Assembly (NCBI RefSeq): GCF_947623445.1 | Contig: NC_135245.1 | Location: 1,061,501 to 1,125,500 of the forward strand | DNA length: 64,000 bases | DNA from: Clavelina lepadiformis | Lineage: Eukaryota > Chordata > Ascidiacea > Aplousobranchia > Clavelinidae | Direction: 5' to 3' | Shown here: positions 36,144 through 50,200 of the stretch, piece by piece | Numbering within the stretch: position 1 is the stretch's first letter | How the letters are laid out: every line of letters begins with the position of its first letter | The notes under the pieces: generated by a model | The model's database searches: none | Seen by the model: the letters and a program-made list of their open reading frames with translations, nothing else | Told to the model about the DNA's origin: nothing | Made by a program: the position numbers and the translations under genes

Positions 36144-38272
36144 ATGCAACACGTCATGTCGCTCTTGCTGCTGTTAGTGACGTCACCGACATCAAGAGCA
36201 TTCTCCAATGGGAATATTCCTCTTTCTGCTTGCGATGATATGACACCCCAGCACCCCGGGACTGGACCCCAACCACTTACAATCAGCCCCTTCTCAATTC
36301 AGTTACCCTACGAGACTTATTACCCTGGAATCTCGATTCCAGGTAAGTACGTAAGCACTGATGTAGAATTTTTACGATACTGTAACACTTTTGCTGGTTA
36401 TACACTAACACTACACAGTATGTGCAGTAGATGTTGGTAATCATAAGTTTGTGTTTTTTAAAAAACAAAATTTTTTATGTAATTTTGTTATTGAAGCAAA
36501 ATTTCTAGGATGTAGGAGCTAAAGTTGGGCATTTTTAGCTGGTGATTTATATTACCTACAGCAAGCAGTTGATGGCACTCCGGTCCTTTTGTCGAGTTTT
36601 CGCTTCGTTGGTCAAGCAGAAATTTTAACGCCTTTTTATAAACAGTCTGTGGTTGCACAAAGTTTTATAGTTGCATTACAGTAGATTTAAAATTAGTTAG
36701 ATGGTTAACTCTAGTCACGAAACGCGTGGTACATGCGTCATAAACTGTTATGTGACGTTTTGATTAATTTACATTTAAATGTAGTTTTCGTTATAACATA
36801 TAACTTACAAAGTTACTTCATAAAAGGAATATGACATTTTTTTCGGCAATATTTGCCACATTTCGCAATGTCAATTTTACCTGAAAATAATGTAATCTAT
36901 TGCCCATAACCTACAAGAATTTTGACTTCGTTAACAGTGAGCTTTTGTGCTTCAAAAGAAGTTAATTTTAAAAAGCTTACAGAAAATTCTGCTTTTGTTA
37001 CCACACAATGGCCAGACAAAGGCGCTTGAGTCACAAGTAATCTTTAAAGTTTCTAAACGCGAAAGTTCACGGCGCAATTTTTTACAGTGACCCTCAACGG
37101 AAATGAGACGGATTTTCAAGGATTCTACGTGCAAGCCCGAACCTTTTTTGACTTCGAGCAATTCGGTTCGTTTGAGGGAACTAATTTGACAAGAACTCAT
37201 TCTTGTGAAACATCTTATGAGGTTACTCGGAATATTTTTACTCAGTTGTGTTTACTGTGGGATTTTGTCGAATCTTGCCATGTTCACGGTTAATTAGATT
37301 TGAATTTTCGCACAACTTGGAAATCTAACTCTAACTGACTGTCGGAAAAGACCCAGTTTGTCTGATCGTCAACACCAACAAATCCGATTTCTATAAGCGT
37401 AATAAATCTACTATAGGTTGAAATGAATAGAATGTATGCTTTGATTTGTGGGGAAGTCACAGAAAGTACATATATAGAATAATGTAGTAGACGTACAAGC
37501 AATTTATTTACCTACACGCCCGATTTACTGGCAACTATATTTTCAACTATACTGTTTTTCACCTCCCCATACATTCGTAATAAGTATTAAAAAAAACTGT
37601 TATAAAAAATAAACAGGGAAAGTCCCCTAAACGTCATTGTAATGTGCAAATTCCTGTTGAAGTGCTTTTTACCTTCTCATAATTATGATATATACTGTAG
37701 TTAGTGTAGTAGGTCAATTTATCTGCTGACATCACGTACCGAGGCACGATCTTAGTTCGGCTAATGCTGTTTGAAAATTAAAAAATCTTTCTTTGACGTT
37801 TGCAAGTAACATTCAAAACTGTTGCCTCTTCCGTTACAGAACAGCGCCATCAGCAACACAGCAAGCCACACGTTTAATTGGCGCAATAATCCCAATTCAA
37901 CTCTCGTTCTGCCCTGGAAACCGCCTGATGATGCTGTTCAAGATATTAGGTTTAGGTAAGCTGAAGTTCCCGGTCTAGTATGCAAGTGCACAACCAGATG
38001 ACGTCACAGTTTGAGTAGCTGAGGTCTAGTATACAAAGACATCCTGTGGTTGTGAACTTGTATACTAGACCCGAATTGTTTAGTTAATCTTAATTCTTCA
38101 TAGTCGAGTTTATATTTCTATATTCTGCTTTTTTATGTTTTGATTCTGGTGAAGTCATTTCAATTCTGTTGTTTGATTTTTGTCAGGGCGACATTTGTCC
38201 AATCTTTCACCGTATTTTGGGTCAATGTTCAGAGTCCAATACTTAGATCTTTGCAAGCTATAAATGCAACCG
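36144..38272 (+). other. Signal peptide and Reeler domain exons of the receptor
   Basis: Exon 1 starts with [19 protein letters not shown], a signal peptide, then [15 protein letters not shown], the hallmark opening of Reeler domains (C-x2-M-x-P-x-HPG). Exon 2 gives [18 protein letters not shown], the VTL-G-x-FxGFxxQAR core. Exons 3-4 give ASHTFNWRN, a Trp-Pro segment and [12 protein letters not shown], the usual end of the domain. Reeler domains occur in reelin, F-spondin and insect immune proteins. The four exons join in phases 1, 0, 2 and end in phase 1. The exon 2 donor (GTTACT) is weak. Confidence 0.8.
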
Positions 38273-41200
38273 GTATGAGATTAATACATGTTTACATTTA
38301 TGCCGTAACTGTTTTACATGAAATTTTTACTTAAACCTAGCTGGAAAGTATGGCAGTTTTCGACAAGAAATTGTGCGTGCAAACACGCAAATTTTAGCGT
38401 GATGGCGTGCACTGAGACCTCAATTCTTTGTTTATTTATTATAAATCGGCGTGGTGAGTAAAATATTCGGCGTGTGCGTTGATGAAAGTCGTGCATGCAG
38501 CTGCCACACTTTCCACTATGGTACTTAAATAGACTATTAATGATTGACATTGGTTCTATGAAGATAAAATTTAATTAGATGTAATACGTAATACTGATAC
38601 GTTTAGGTTTTAAGTTTTAGGTTTATTTCAAATATTTTGTAATTTATCAATGCTTGCGTTATCCCACAAACTGAAACCTTACTTTGTAACAGAATGTTGT
38701 GTTGAAGAGCCTCAGGTGTTTGGGAAAGTCAGGAATTTTTGTGAGGCAACAAACCATAATACTTCAAATTACGATCAATATGTTGGTAGATCAACTGATT
38801 TTGTAAACAGTTTACTTTCATCTTCTCAAAGTAATCCCTTTGGTGCTTTCCTTGCTCTGAGATGCTTGTTCTGTAAGTTTCGGTTAATTTTGATACCTGC
38901 TTTTAGCAAACAAATTCATAGGCTACACTCAACCTTTTTAAACATTCTCAGAAATTTTTATTTTTTATTATTGTTTTTCTAAAAAATAACATCTGTAACA
39001 TAACATAACAACAAAAAATATCTGTTTCACTGACACATTGCTTGACTTACTTGTTTTTTTAATTAATATTGTAACTTTAATTCTAAGGCTTTTAAACAAA
39101 TTTTCTGTTGTAGCTAAAACTGACAGTCTTCGTATAACACTGTCAGCCTAAGCTTTGACTTATAAAATACGGCGTAAAATATTGGCACAAATTGGCCAGC
39201 ATGGTTCTGGCAGAAAATATATTTAACTTATTATTTCTGTCCGAGTGGACAAACCAATTTATTTTTGATGTGCAGTTTTTTCGATCTCAAATAGCTTTAA
39301 TATAATTTATAAACAGTTAAAAAATAAATAAATTTTTTATTTTCAAAAAGGGAGTTCTTCGTCTTCGGAATCGATTCGAGAAAATTTAATAAGTAAGTTT
39401 TTGTTAAAATTTTATAACAAAACAGTTTCAGTCAAAAGAAATCTCCAAGTCAAGTACCTTGCATTTGTTTCATGAAATTTAATTTGTCGTAATTTTTATG
39501 GATGACTATATGATGATGGTGATGAATTTTTATTATTTCATGGATGAAATCTTCTACTCGCATAGATTGTTGCAGCACTGTTGGTGTCTCGTCAACATGC
39601 CAATCATTTTTCTGTCGCCCAGAAATGTTTCTCTCTCCACCCAACATAGACCAAATATTAAATACCGCGTCACAATGTTCTGATGAGCTTTACGAAATAT
39701 CAAGTTGTTACCTGTCACCAGGTAAATACAGGTTTCTGATGATCATTACATGGTATTTTTGATTGTTTTGAGTATTTTTTACTGTTATGCTTCTTCCATG
39801 TGCCAAATCAGTAGTAATTTGTATGATTTGTTGCTTGATATAATATGACGTAACAACTTGACATGTCTCAGAACATATGTCGGTTCCTTTGTGTTAGCTT
39901 GTCTGCATATTGTGTTGTCTATTTTTCGCCATCATCTGTGCGGAGCGAAATTTAGGATGCTAACCGTTGTAGCTACAACACAATGATACACATGCTCACG
40001 AACAATTAACGAGCAGGAATAAGTGGCAAAGCCCAAGGGCTTAAAACATGCGAGGTAACAATAATAGAAATGTGTTATGAGAATTTAGGTTAGCATGGCC
40101 CCCAATCGATTTCATCTTTTACAGTTTGTGGTTATGTTTGGGCTACCAGAAAATTCCATGTTTGTCGTGTTAGGTAGCCCCCCTACCTTTAATATGGCAA
40201 CTAAGCTATTGTGCCACAAAACGGCTACAATTACTTTAAAATAAGTTGCTCTTGTTTAAAGATTATTTATATTCTAGGTTAGACTCTAGCACAGTGGCCC
40301 CAGACTGACTGCACAAAGGGCCACATTAAGTTTGAGGAAATCATTACGGACCGCAAATAGGGAAAACTCAAGTCTATTGTAAGCAAAGGACAGAGTTTAC
40401 TGAACTATGCGACCTAATGTTTTGCCGCATGATTAATGATGCACTTTTTGATTCTGTCTACTTGTTTGCGACTGTGTCTGCAACAAAGAGTAAAAATCAG
40501 CACGTGTGTGTGTCGTAAAAAGCATTGTTACTTCACAGTAATCACCTATTGACTTGCACTTTAATGACGTGCTGTGAGCTAATGTAATCCATTTAAGTAA
40601 AACGCAGTTGTGTTTTACCAACTGCTGATTTTGCAGTGGAAAATATGTTGTACTGCGAGTGTTTGCATGTGACCCTGGTTCGGACCACCCTACTCTAGAA
40701 CATTGTAATGCAACATTGAGCCTGAGAAAAAGTTTTATATGTAAAATATTAAAATTTTTCGTTATGCTTTTGTTACATCAGAATAAGTAGAAATAAACAA
40801 AATCCGGTAACGCGTAAACTAACTGCTCATTGCTTTCAGTGGTGAATATGTGTAGATTTACTCTGTTTGCCAGGCTACAGAAGTTTGTATCTTCAAGCAG
40901 AACTCTAAACAATGTCTAAAGCTGACCGGCTTTTTTGTTTTCTTGCAGTTTTTTGTCATAGCTTGCCCATGCATTTTTATAGGTTTAGGTTCAAATGGTT
41001 GCCCATCTAGCTGTTCAGAATCGTGCCACCCATTTTCATTTTGTACTGGATCATCGGATGATTGTTCGTGCCGATGTCAATTGGGGTTTACTGGAAATGG
41101 CACACACTGTGCAGGTAAAAAATCAAAAGAGGTCGTAAACCTCGTCAGATTTTATGACGTAATTTCTGCTGAACAGTAAATACGGATCAAGGGTTTTGCT

Positions 41201-44200
41201 GCGCTCGTTTCAAAACTACATTCGTGTTTTGGAAGTTAAGCATATACTGGCAGTGTTCATATAAAGAACATTAAGTTTTTTACAAACCACGCTCTTTGTA
41301 TTTCCTCGATCTACTAAACATTGACGAATGCGAGACAAACATGTATCTGGGATAGAAATATTATTTCAACTTTAGATTATGTCATATTGATGTCTGAACT
41401 GACTTACTTTGAATTCTGTTTGTATCGGTATGCAAAGTAGTTGGTATTGGTACCAATGTAGGTGCGTATGACACACGATTTTAATCAATTTGACAATGTT
41501 ACGACAAAAATCAAGTTTTATTATTTCCCAATAAATGACCATAAAGGCTTACGTTTATTTTTCCAGACATCGACGAGTGCGAGACAAATCTCCATATTTG
41601 CCATCAACACGCCTTCTGTTGGAACACTTTAGGAAGCTACTCTTGTTATTGTGATAGTGGGTTTTCTGGTGACGGGATCTTATGTGAAGGTATCTTGGAT
41701 AGAAATTACAATACCAAAAATATAAAATTTTTTATCTGTGGAAACAAACCTATAAGTTTTGAACATTGCGTGACAAATGTCACTTTAAGTGTAACTGTAT
41801 ACGCTTTTGCTGTTGAAGTCTTTGTACTATTTTGAAGCCTGAACAAGTTTTGAGGTTGCTTGGTTTATTGAGGACATAGGTAACTCATAAGAATTCATCA
41901 TTATCTTTGATAAAATCATCTTTGTTAATCGTTATATGCAGTATAATGATGGTAACATACAAACATTGGCAGCTGATTGCTAGGATAAGATCGCTGTTAT
42001 GACATGTGGCACAATATTGAAATATGTTTCTCTTTGAGTTAGCTTTATCTTTGCTAGTTATGCTTTTGGTTTTATTTCATTTGTCAGGCGGAACTAATCT
42101 GGATTTAAGCATGAATCATTTTCTTTGCAAGCTCTTCAATAAGAATTTGTAGAAATTTTGGGTTTTTGTTGACAATTTTTTTGCAGATTTTAATGAATGC
42201 TTGATAAATATTTGTGACAATAATTCTATCTGCACAAACACTTTGGGAAACTTCACCTGCACCTGTACCTCTGGTTTCACCGGCGATGGGTTGGAATGCT
42301 CAGGTAGAAAATTTCATTTTTGTGCACAATCACTTGAAGTGTTTAATCTCACACCCACCACGCATGTAATCAATGTTAAATATAATTATATCAAAATGCT
42401 TGTAAATTCATTGCATTTAAATTGAAAGTGTTCTTTAAATATTATTTTGGCTAAAATTTAATGGATTATTGCAAGTAAATTAGTTGTAAAATATAACTTG
42501 ACATACTTTAAATATAAGCAATGCACAAATTTTGTTCTTGTATGTTTTTTGTAGCATGCTAGTTGTATAATGTTAAAAAATAAGTCACATGGTGGTTTCA
42601 GGTCTCAGTGTATTGATTGAAAAGATTTTAAATTTCATGATATTGTTGTTGCTTTTGTTAAACAAAACTGGGTAGAATCTGGTCATTCCAGACTATCAGA
42701 CTCTGATGCAGACTTCATTTTGTGACAAATGTGTTTGTTGTATCACTTTTTGTACCTTACTTCATATGCTGCTTTCTAATCTCCACATGCATCTAAACTC
42801 TTTCTGAATTCTGTGCACAGTCTTTAAAAAAATGATCGTTGTTCGAATGATAGGTTATTTGTGTTTAGATGTTAATGAAAGTGATGATTTGGTTAATTTG
42901 GTTATCTCTAACAAGACTTGGATTATTTTAATAAATTAAAAAAGAATAATAATGAACATATTATAATTACTATAATATAATATTATAATTTTTAGTCTTA
43001 TTATGCCATGAAATATGTGTAAATATGTCACAGTGATTTTAAAGGAGTCTGGATATAAAATTTATCATTGAATATGTTTTAACAACATTTTTATGATCAA
43101 GATCAAAGGCATATTTAAATCTTTCAATTGTTTTTGAATAATTAGATTGAGATTAAACATAATTTTCCAGATATCAATGAATGCGCTGACAATCTATTAC
43201 ATAATTGTGGTGATAATGCTTTATGCACAAATGTTGTGGGAAGTTTTTCCTGCTCCTGCGATGTTGGTTTCACCGGTGACGGCCTAACGTGTGCAAGTAT
43301 GACTCTGTTATTTAAACCAGCGTGGTCCAACTTCTTTTCATCGCGGGCTAAAATCTGAAAATTTTTTATCTTGCGGGCCAATGTTTTTAAATTAGAACTG
43401 AAGAACAATGTGACATTGATATTAGAACTGAAAAAAGTTCTCTTTTTTATTAAAACTGAAATTAGAATAGTTCAAAATTTAGCTATTAAATGCTGATCAA
43501 TGTGAGATCTGCGGTCGAGGTTCTTCCTCGACAATAGCGACTATCAAAGCTGACTATCAGTTCGCGGGCCAAAAAATCCAAAGTTGGCCCGCGGGCCTGC
43601 AGTTGGACCACGCTGATTTAAACTATACGAACTCTGTGCTTAAGATCTTTTGTAAGACTGTTACGTTAAAACATTATCGAGCACATTATTGTCAAAAATG
43701 CATGTCTGAAGTGGATTATGTATACATAAAAACTTACATACCGTCTTGTCAACAGATATTACATCCCCAACCCCATCACTGCCGCCAAATCTTGTCAGGT
43801 ACACATTAACAGCTTATATATCTACCAATGCTGTGGGTGCCAACTCTGTTCTGATGATTAGAGATCAATTTCTTCAAGATGTACTGGAACCAACTTTGTC
43901 ACAGTTTGATGGCTTTCATTTGGTATGAATTTTGTTGATGTCTTATAATTTCACACGCGATTATAATTGCATCTGTTATTGTGATTTGGCAATGATATCT
44001 TTATTCTTCTTACAAATACATCATTCCTAAGCAAATTTGAGGCAACCACTTTGTTATTGCATAGTGTAAGAAAAGAGTTGCAAAATGTTAAGTTTTCGTT
44101 GACTATAAAGTGGGGGAAATGCCTGTAAATTTTTAAGAAATGCGTTTTTGCCAAAAACATCTTGATTTCTATCATTTACCATGCTGGTTATATACAAGTT

Positions 44201-47200
44201 TAACGATGACACCCTTGTTCATCAGGTACTTTGATTCAGTGCAATGGGCATAGTTAACAAATTCAGATTTGTCCATTCATTTATACTTTATAGTCTTGAA
44301 AATTCAGATTTGGTTTCCTTGGCCTGATGTCCTGATTATGACACAACTTACAGACACGTAATGGTTTTTGATAAACAATTGTAAATGGTGGTAAAATCCA
44401 CCAATTCTGTGTCGTAATTTTCAGATATGATCTCTGTTAAAGGATTTTTAATAATTTGCCTGCATTTATACACAACTCATGATACCACCTTTTGTTTTTA
44501 AGGTCAAGCCTCTTAACGAACAGTTGATTTCTGACGCAACAATAGAGCTCACGTTTGAAGCAGATTTCTTTGCGACTCTGACAACAAGTGGTCTTAAGTT
44601 CCCAACTTTGACGAGCATTCAAGAACAAATTCAGCAACGGTACAATCTTGTCAACTACCAGTTGCAAGGTGGACATGACATCATTCCCACTATGAATGTC
44701 ATCCACACTCGTAAGTGAAATGTTTATTCAATTAACACATTGCTAGTTAAATATCTTAATTACCTTCCATCAGGCATATCGTCAACAGGTTTTTTTTTAA
44801 GGTTTGGTTTGGGTGACCGCTAAGTAGTTTTAAGAGACCAAATTAACAAGACCAGAGTAGCAAGTCCAAATTTTGGGAAACTGCTGGAAAAATTTGGGGG
44901 ACCGTTTCGGTCCCCCAAAACACCTTAAAAAAACACTGCATATCGAAATAAAAATTCTTTGGTGTAAGATTTCTTTTTCTATCAACGTATCGGAAATCCT
45001 TGTGAGTTTGCTTCAAAGATGCAGTGGAAGTTTTCAAGCTAGCGTTGGCGAAAAATAATTTTCATTTTTACGGCAGAAAAGTTCTTTACTCTTTTATATC
45101 TGTAATTATTGAAGTCATACGCTATAACCGCAGAGTATTTAGAATATAAGTTAAGTATATTCTTGAAACAGTTATTGTGCATAAATGAAAGGTAAATGCA
45201 CAAAATTGAGTAATAAAATAGATACGACATTTGAACAAAGTTTGCACCAAAGATACACTTGCAGAACAAAAAATATGGTAAAAACACCTTTTTATTCCCA
45301 GAAATTAATAATGGCTGTGATACCCATGTATGTGTTTCACCACCGAACAATTTCAACCATGTCTGTGTTGCTATCGGCCCCAACACCAGCAAATGTATGT
45401 GTGTTAATGTCATCGCCAACGTGGAAGTTCATTGTGAAGACATGGGTATGTTTTGGTTTAACTAAACCATTTTTTTTTGTATCTGTATATAAATGTGTTA
45501 TTTGCACTGCATTTAAATTAGATTTTAAAATAGAGTTGTGGCTGCCGGTTTTTTGTTACATTTATTTGCTTGAACAAAGGCAATTATTGATTTTCAGCTG
45601 TTTGTTCAAATGATTTTGACTGTCGTCAAAATGCGACATGCTTTGGTACCGGTACTCAGTTGTATAACGGCAGCTGTTCTTGTGATGAAGGTTATATTGG
45701 AAATGGCTTCATCCAGCCTTGCACAGGTGATTTTGTAAACCTATTCTGTTTGTTTTGGTCACAATGTCGGAACAATTTGGATTTGGTGTCCGTGTTAACT
45801 TTTCAATGGCATAGCATGCCACTGCATGAAATCAACACCTTGTACGTTTTAAGTTTTTGGGCTTTGCCGCTTTTTGCTCGCTTGTTGATTGTTTGTGAGC
45901 GTATTTCTTGTTCAGCTACAACGAGTTTAGCACCAATCTTTTCGTTCCCCACAGTCAATGGCAAAAGTAAATAAATAAATCAAACCACATGCAGTAATCT
46001 AAGACCATAACAAACGTAGTAAGTCTGGGCCTGGCAATTTTTTGCTTTTTATTCAGTATTAATTTTAAACTGTCAAATTTATCAAAAAATAATGATACAA
46101 TCAACAGATATTTTTGTGTAGCTTTTCTTTATGCAGTGTGACTGTTTGTTTATGGTTATCTTTCAAATTTTTTTCTCTCAATCATGTCCATGGCTATGGC
46201 TCTAGTAGTACCTTCAGTCATTGAATTTATGTGTAACTTGTAGCCAGTATGCGTTTTAGAGTGTAAGTTAGAACTGTATTCTGTAAAGAAACAAATTTTT
46301 GTGGTTTTATTTCATTCGTCAGGTGGAACTAATCTGGATTTAAGCTTGAATCATTTTATTTGCAAGCTCTTCAATATAAATTTGTAGAAATTTTGGGTTT
46401 TGTTGACCATTTTTTTTGCAGATTTTAATGAATGCTTGGTAAATATTTGTGACAATAATTCTATCTGCACAAACTCCTTGGGAAATTTCACCTGCACCTG
46501 TACCTCTGGTTTCACCGGCGATGGGTTGGAATGCTCAGGTAGAAAATTTCATTTTTGTGCACAATGAATTAAAGTGTTTAATCTCACACCTACCACGCAT
46601 GTAAGCAATGTTAAATATAATTATATCAAAATGCTTGTAAATTCATTGCGTTTTAATTGAAAGTGTTCTTAAAATATTACTTTGGATAAAATTTAATGGA
46701 TTATTGCAAGTAAACTTGTTGTAAAACATAACTTGACGTACTTTGAATTTAAGCAATGCACAAATTTTGTTTTTGTATGTTTTTTGTAGCATTCTAGTTG
46801 TATAATGTTAAAAAATAAGCTACATGGTGATTTTTTGGTCTCAGTGTATTGATTGAAAAGATTTTAAATTTCATGATATTAGTGTTGCCTTTGTTAAACA
46901 AAATTGGGCAGAATCAGATCATTCCGGACTATCAGACTCTGATGCAGACTTCATTTCGTGACAAATGTGTTTGTTGTATCACTTTTTGTACCTTGCCCTT
47001 GTTCATAATGACAATATTCTTTCATGCTTACTGCATCGGCTTAAGACACATATATTTGCACCAAAGAACATGGTTAGTTGTCAAGTGCGCATTTACTTCA
47101 TGTGCTGCTTTCTAATCTCCACATACACCGAAACTCTTTCTGAATTCTGTGCACAGTCTTTAAAAAAATGATCGTTGTTCGAATGATAGGTTATTTGTGT

Positions 47201-50200
47201 TTAGATGTTAATGAAAGTGATGATTTGGTTAATTTGGTTATCTGTAACAAGACTTGGATTATTTTAATAAATTAAAAAAGAATAATAATGAACATATTAT
47301 AATTACTATAATATAATATTACAATTTTTAGTCTTATTATGCCATGAAATATGTGTAAATATATCACAGAGATTTTAAAGAAGTCTGGATATAAAATTTA
47401 TAGTTGCATATGTTTTTAACGACATTTTTTATGATCAAGATCAAAGGCAAGTTTAAATCTTTCAATTGTTTTTGAATAATTAGATTGAGATTAAACATAA
47501 TTTTTCAGATATCAATGAATGCGATGACAATCTATTACATAATTGTGGTGATAATGCTTTATGCACAAATGTTGTGGGAGGTTTTTCCTGCTCCTGCGAT
47601 GTTGGTTTCACCGGTGACGGCATAACGTGTGCAAGTATGACTCTGTTATTTAAACTATATGAACTCTGTGCTTAAGATCTTTTGTAAGACTGTTACGTTA
47701 AAACATTATCGAGCACATTATTGTCAAAAATGCATGTCTGAAGTGGATTATGTATACATAAAAACTTACATACCGTCTTGTCAACAGATATTACATCCCC
47801 AACCCCATCACTGCCGCCAAATCTTGTCAGGTACACGTTAACAGCTTATATATCTACCAATGCTGTGGGTGCCAACTCTGTTCTGATGATTAGAGATCAA
47901 TATCTTCAAGATGTACTGGAACCAACTTTGTCACAGTTTGATGGCTTTCATTTGGTATGAATTTTGTTGATCTCTTGTTTCCTAATTTGACATGCGATTA
48001 TAATTGTATCAGTTATTGTGATTTGGCAATAACATCTTTATTCTTCTTACAAATACATCATTCCTAAGCAAATTTGAGGCAACCACTTTGTTATTGCATA
48101 GTGTAAGAAAAGAGTTGCAAAATGTTAAGTTTTCGTTGACTATAAAGTGGGGGAAATGCCTGTAAATTTTTAAGAAATGCGTTTTAGCCAAAAACATCTT
48201 GATTTCTATCATTTACCATGCTGGTTGTATACAAGTTTAAGGATGACACCTTTGTTCATCAGGTACTTTGATTCAGTGCAATGGGCATAGTTAGCAAATT
48301 CAGATTTGTACTTTATAGTCTTGAAAATTCAGATTTGGTTTCCTTGACCCGATATCTTGATTATGACACAACTTACAGACACGTCATGGTTTTTCATAAA
48401 CAATTGTAAATGGTGGTAAAACCCACCAATTCTGTGTCGTATTTTTCAGATTTGCTCTCTGTTGAAGGATTTTTAATAATTTGCCTGCATTTATACACAA
48501 CTTATGATACCACCTTTTGTTTTTAAGGTCAAGCCTCTTAACGAACAGTTGATTTCTGACGCAACAATAGAGCTCACGTTTGAAGCAGATTTCTTTGCGA
48601 CTCTGACAACAAGTGGTCTTAAGTTCCCAACTTTGACGAGCATTCAAGAACAAATTCAGCAACGGTACAATCTTGTCAACTACCAGTTGCAAGGTGGACA
48701 TGACATCATTCCCACTCTGAATGTCATCCACACCCGTAAGTGAAATGCTTATTTAATTAAAATATTGCTACTTAAATACCTTCCATCAGGCATATCGTCG
48801 ATATCGACATAAAACATTTTTTGCTGTAAGATTTTTTTTCTATCAACGTATCGGAAATCCTTGTGAGTTTGCTTCAAAGATGCGGTGGAAGTTTTCGAGC
48901 TAGCGTTGGCGGAAAATAATTTTCATTTTTACGGCAGAAAAGTTCTTTACTCTTTTATATCTGTAGTTATTGAAGTCATAATAATTGAAGCTATAACCGC
49001 AGATTATTCAGAATGTAAGTTAAGCATATTCTTGAAACAGTTATTGTGCCATTTGTGCATAAATGAAAAGTGAATGCACAACAATGAGTAATAAAATAGA
49101 TACAAAGTTTGCACCAAAGATACACTTAAAGAACAAAAAATACGGTGGTAACACCTTTTTATTCCCAGAAATTAATAATGGCTGTGATACCCATGTATGT
49201 GTTTCACCACCGAGCGGTTTCAACCATGTCTGTGTTGCAATCGGCCCCAACACCAGCAAATGTATGTGTGTTAATGTCATCGCCAACGTGGAAGTTCATT
49301 GTGAAGACATGGGTATGTTTTGGTTTAACTAAACCATTTTTTTGTATCTGTATATAAATGTGTTATTACACTGCATTTAAATTAGATTTTAAAATATAGT
49401 TGTGGCTGCCGGTTTTTTGTTACATTTATTTGCTTGAACAAAGGCAAAAAATGTGTTATTGCTTTTCAGCTGTTTGTTCAAATGATTTCGACTGTCGTCA
49501 AAATGCGATGTGCACTGGTACTGGTGCTCAGTTTTATACCGGCAGCTGTTCTTGTGACGAAGGTTACACTGGAGATGGCTTCATCCAGCCTTGCACAGGT
49601 GATTTTGTAAACCTTTTCTGTTTGTTTTGGTCACAATGTCGGAACAATCTGGATTGTGTGTCCGTGTTAACTTTTCAATGGCATAGCATGCCACTGCATG
49701 AAATCAACACCTTGTACGTTTTAAGTTTTTGGGCTTTGCCGCTTTTTGCTCGCTTGTTGATTGTTTGTGAGCGTATTTCTTGTTCAGCTACAACGAGTTT
49801 AGCACCAATCTTTTCGTTCCCCACAGTCAATGGCAAAAGTAAATAAATAAATCAAACCACATGCAGTAATCTAAGACCATAACAAACGTAGTAAGTCTGG
49901 GCCTGGCAATTTTTTGCTTTTTATTCAGTATTAATTTTAAACTGTCAAATTTATCAAAAAATAATGATACAATCAACAGATATTTTTGTGTAGCTTTTCT
50001 TTATGCAGTGTGACTGTTTGTTTATGGTTATCTTTCAAATTTTTTTCTCTCAATCATGTCCATGGCTATGGCTCTAGTAGTACCTTCAGTCATTGAATTT
50101 ATGTGTAACTTGTAGCCAGTATGCGTTTTAGAGTGTAAGTTAGAACTGTATTCTGTAAAGAAACAAATTTTTGTGGTTTTATTTCATTCGTCAGGTGGAA

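Noticed and set aside
40272..40380. Possible hAT element beginning CAGTGGCCCCAGACTG
   Set aside because: Only one end is suggestive; I found no inverted partner or target duplication.
41320..41365. Functional extra EGF exon
   Set aside because: The exon body is missing, an in-frame TAG follows and there is no AG acceptor.
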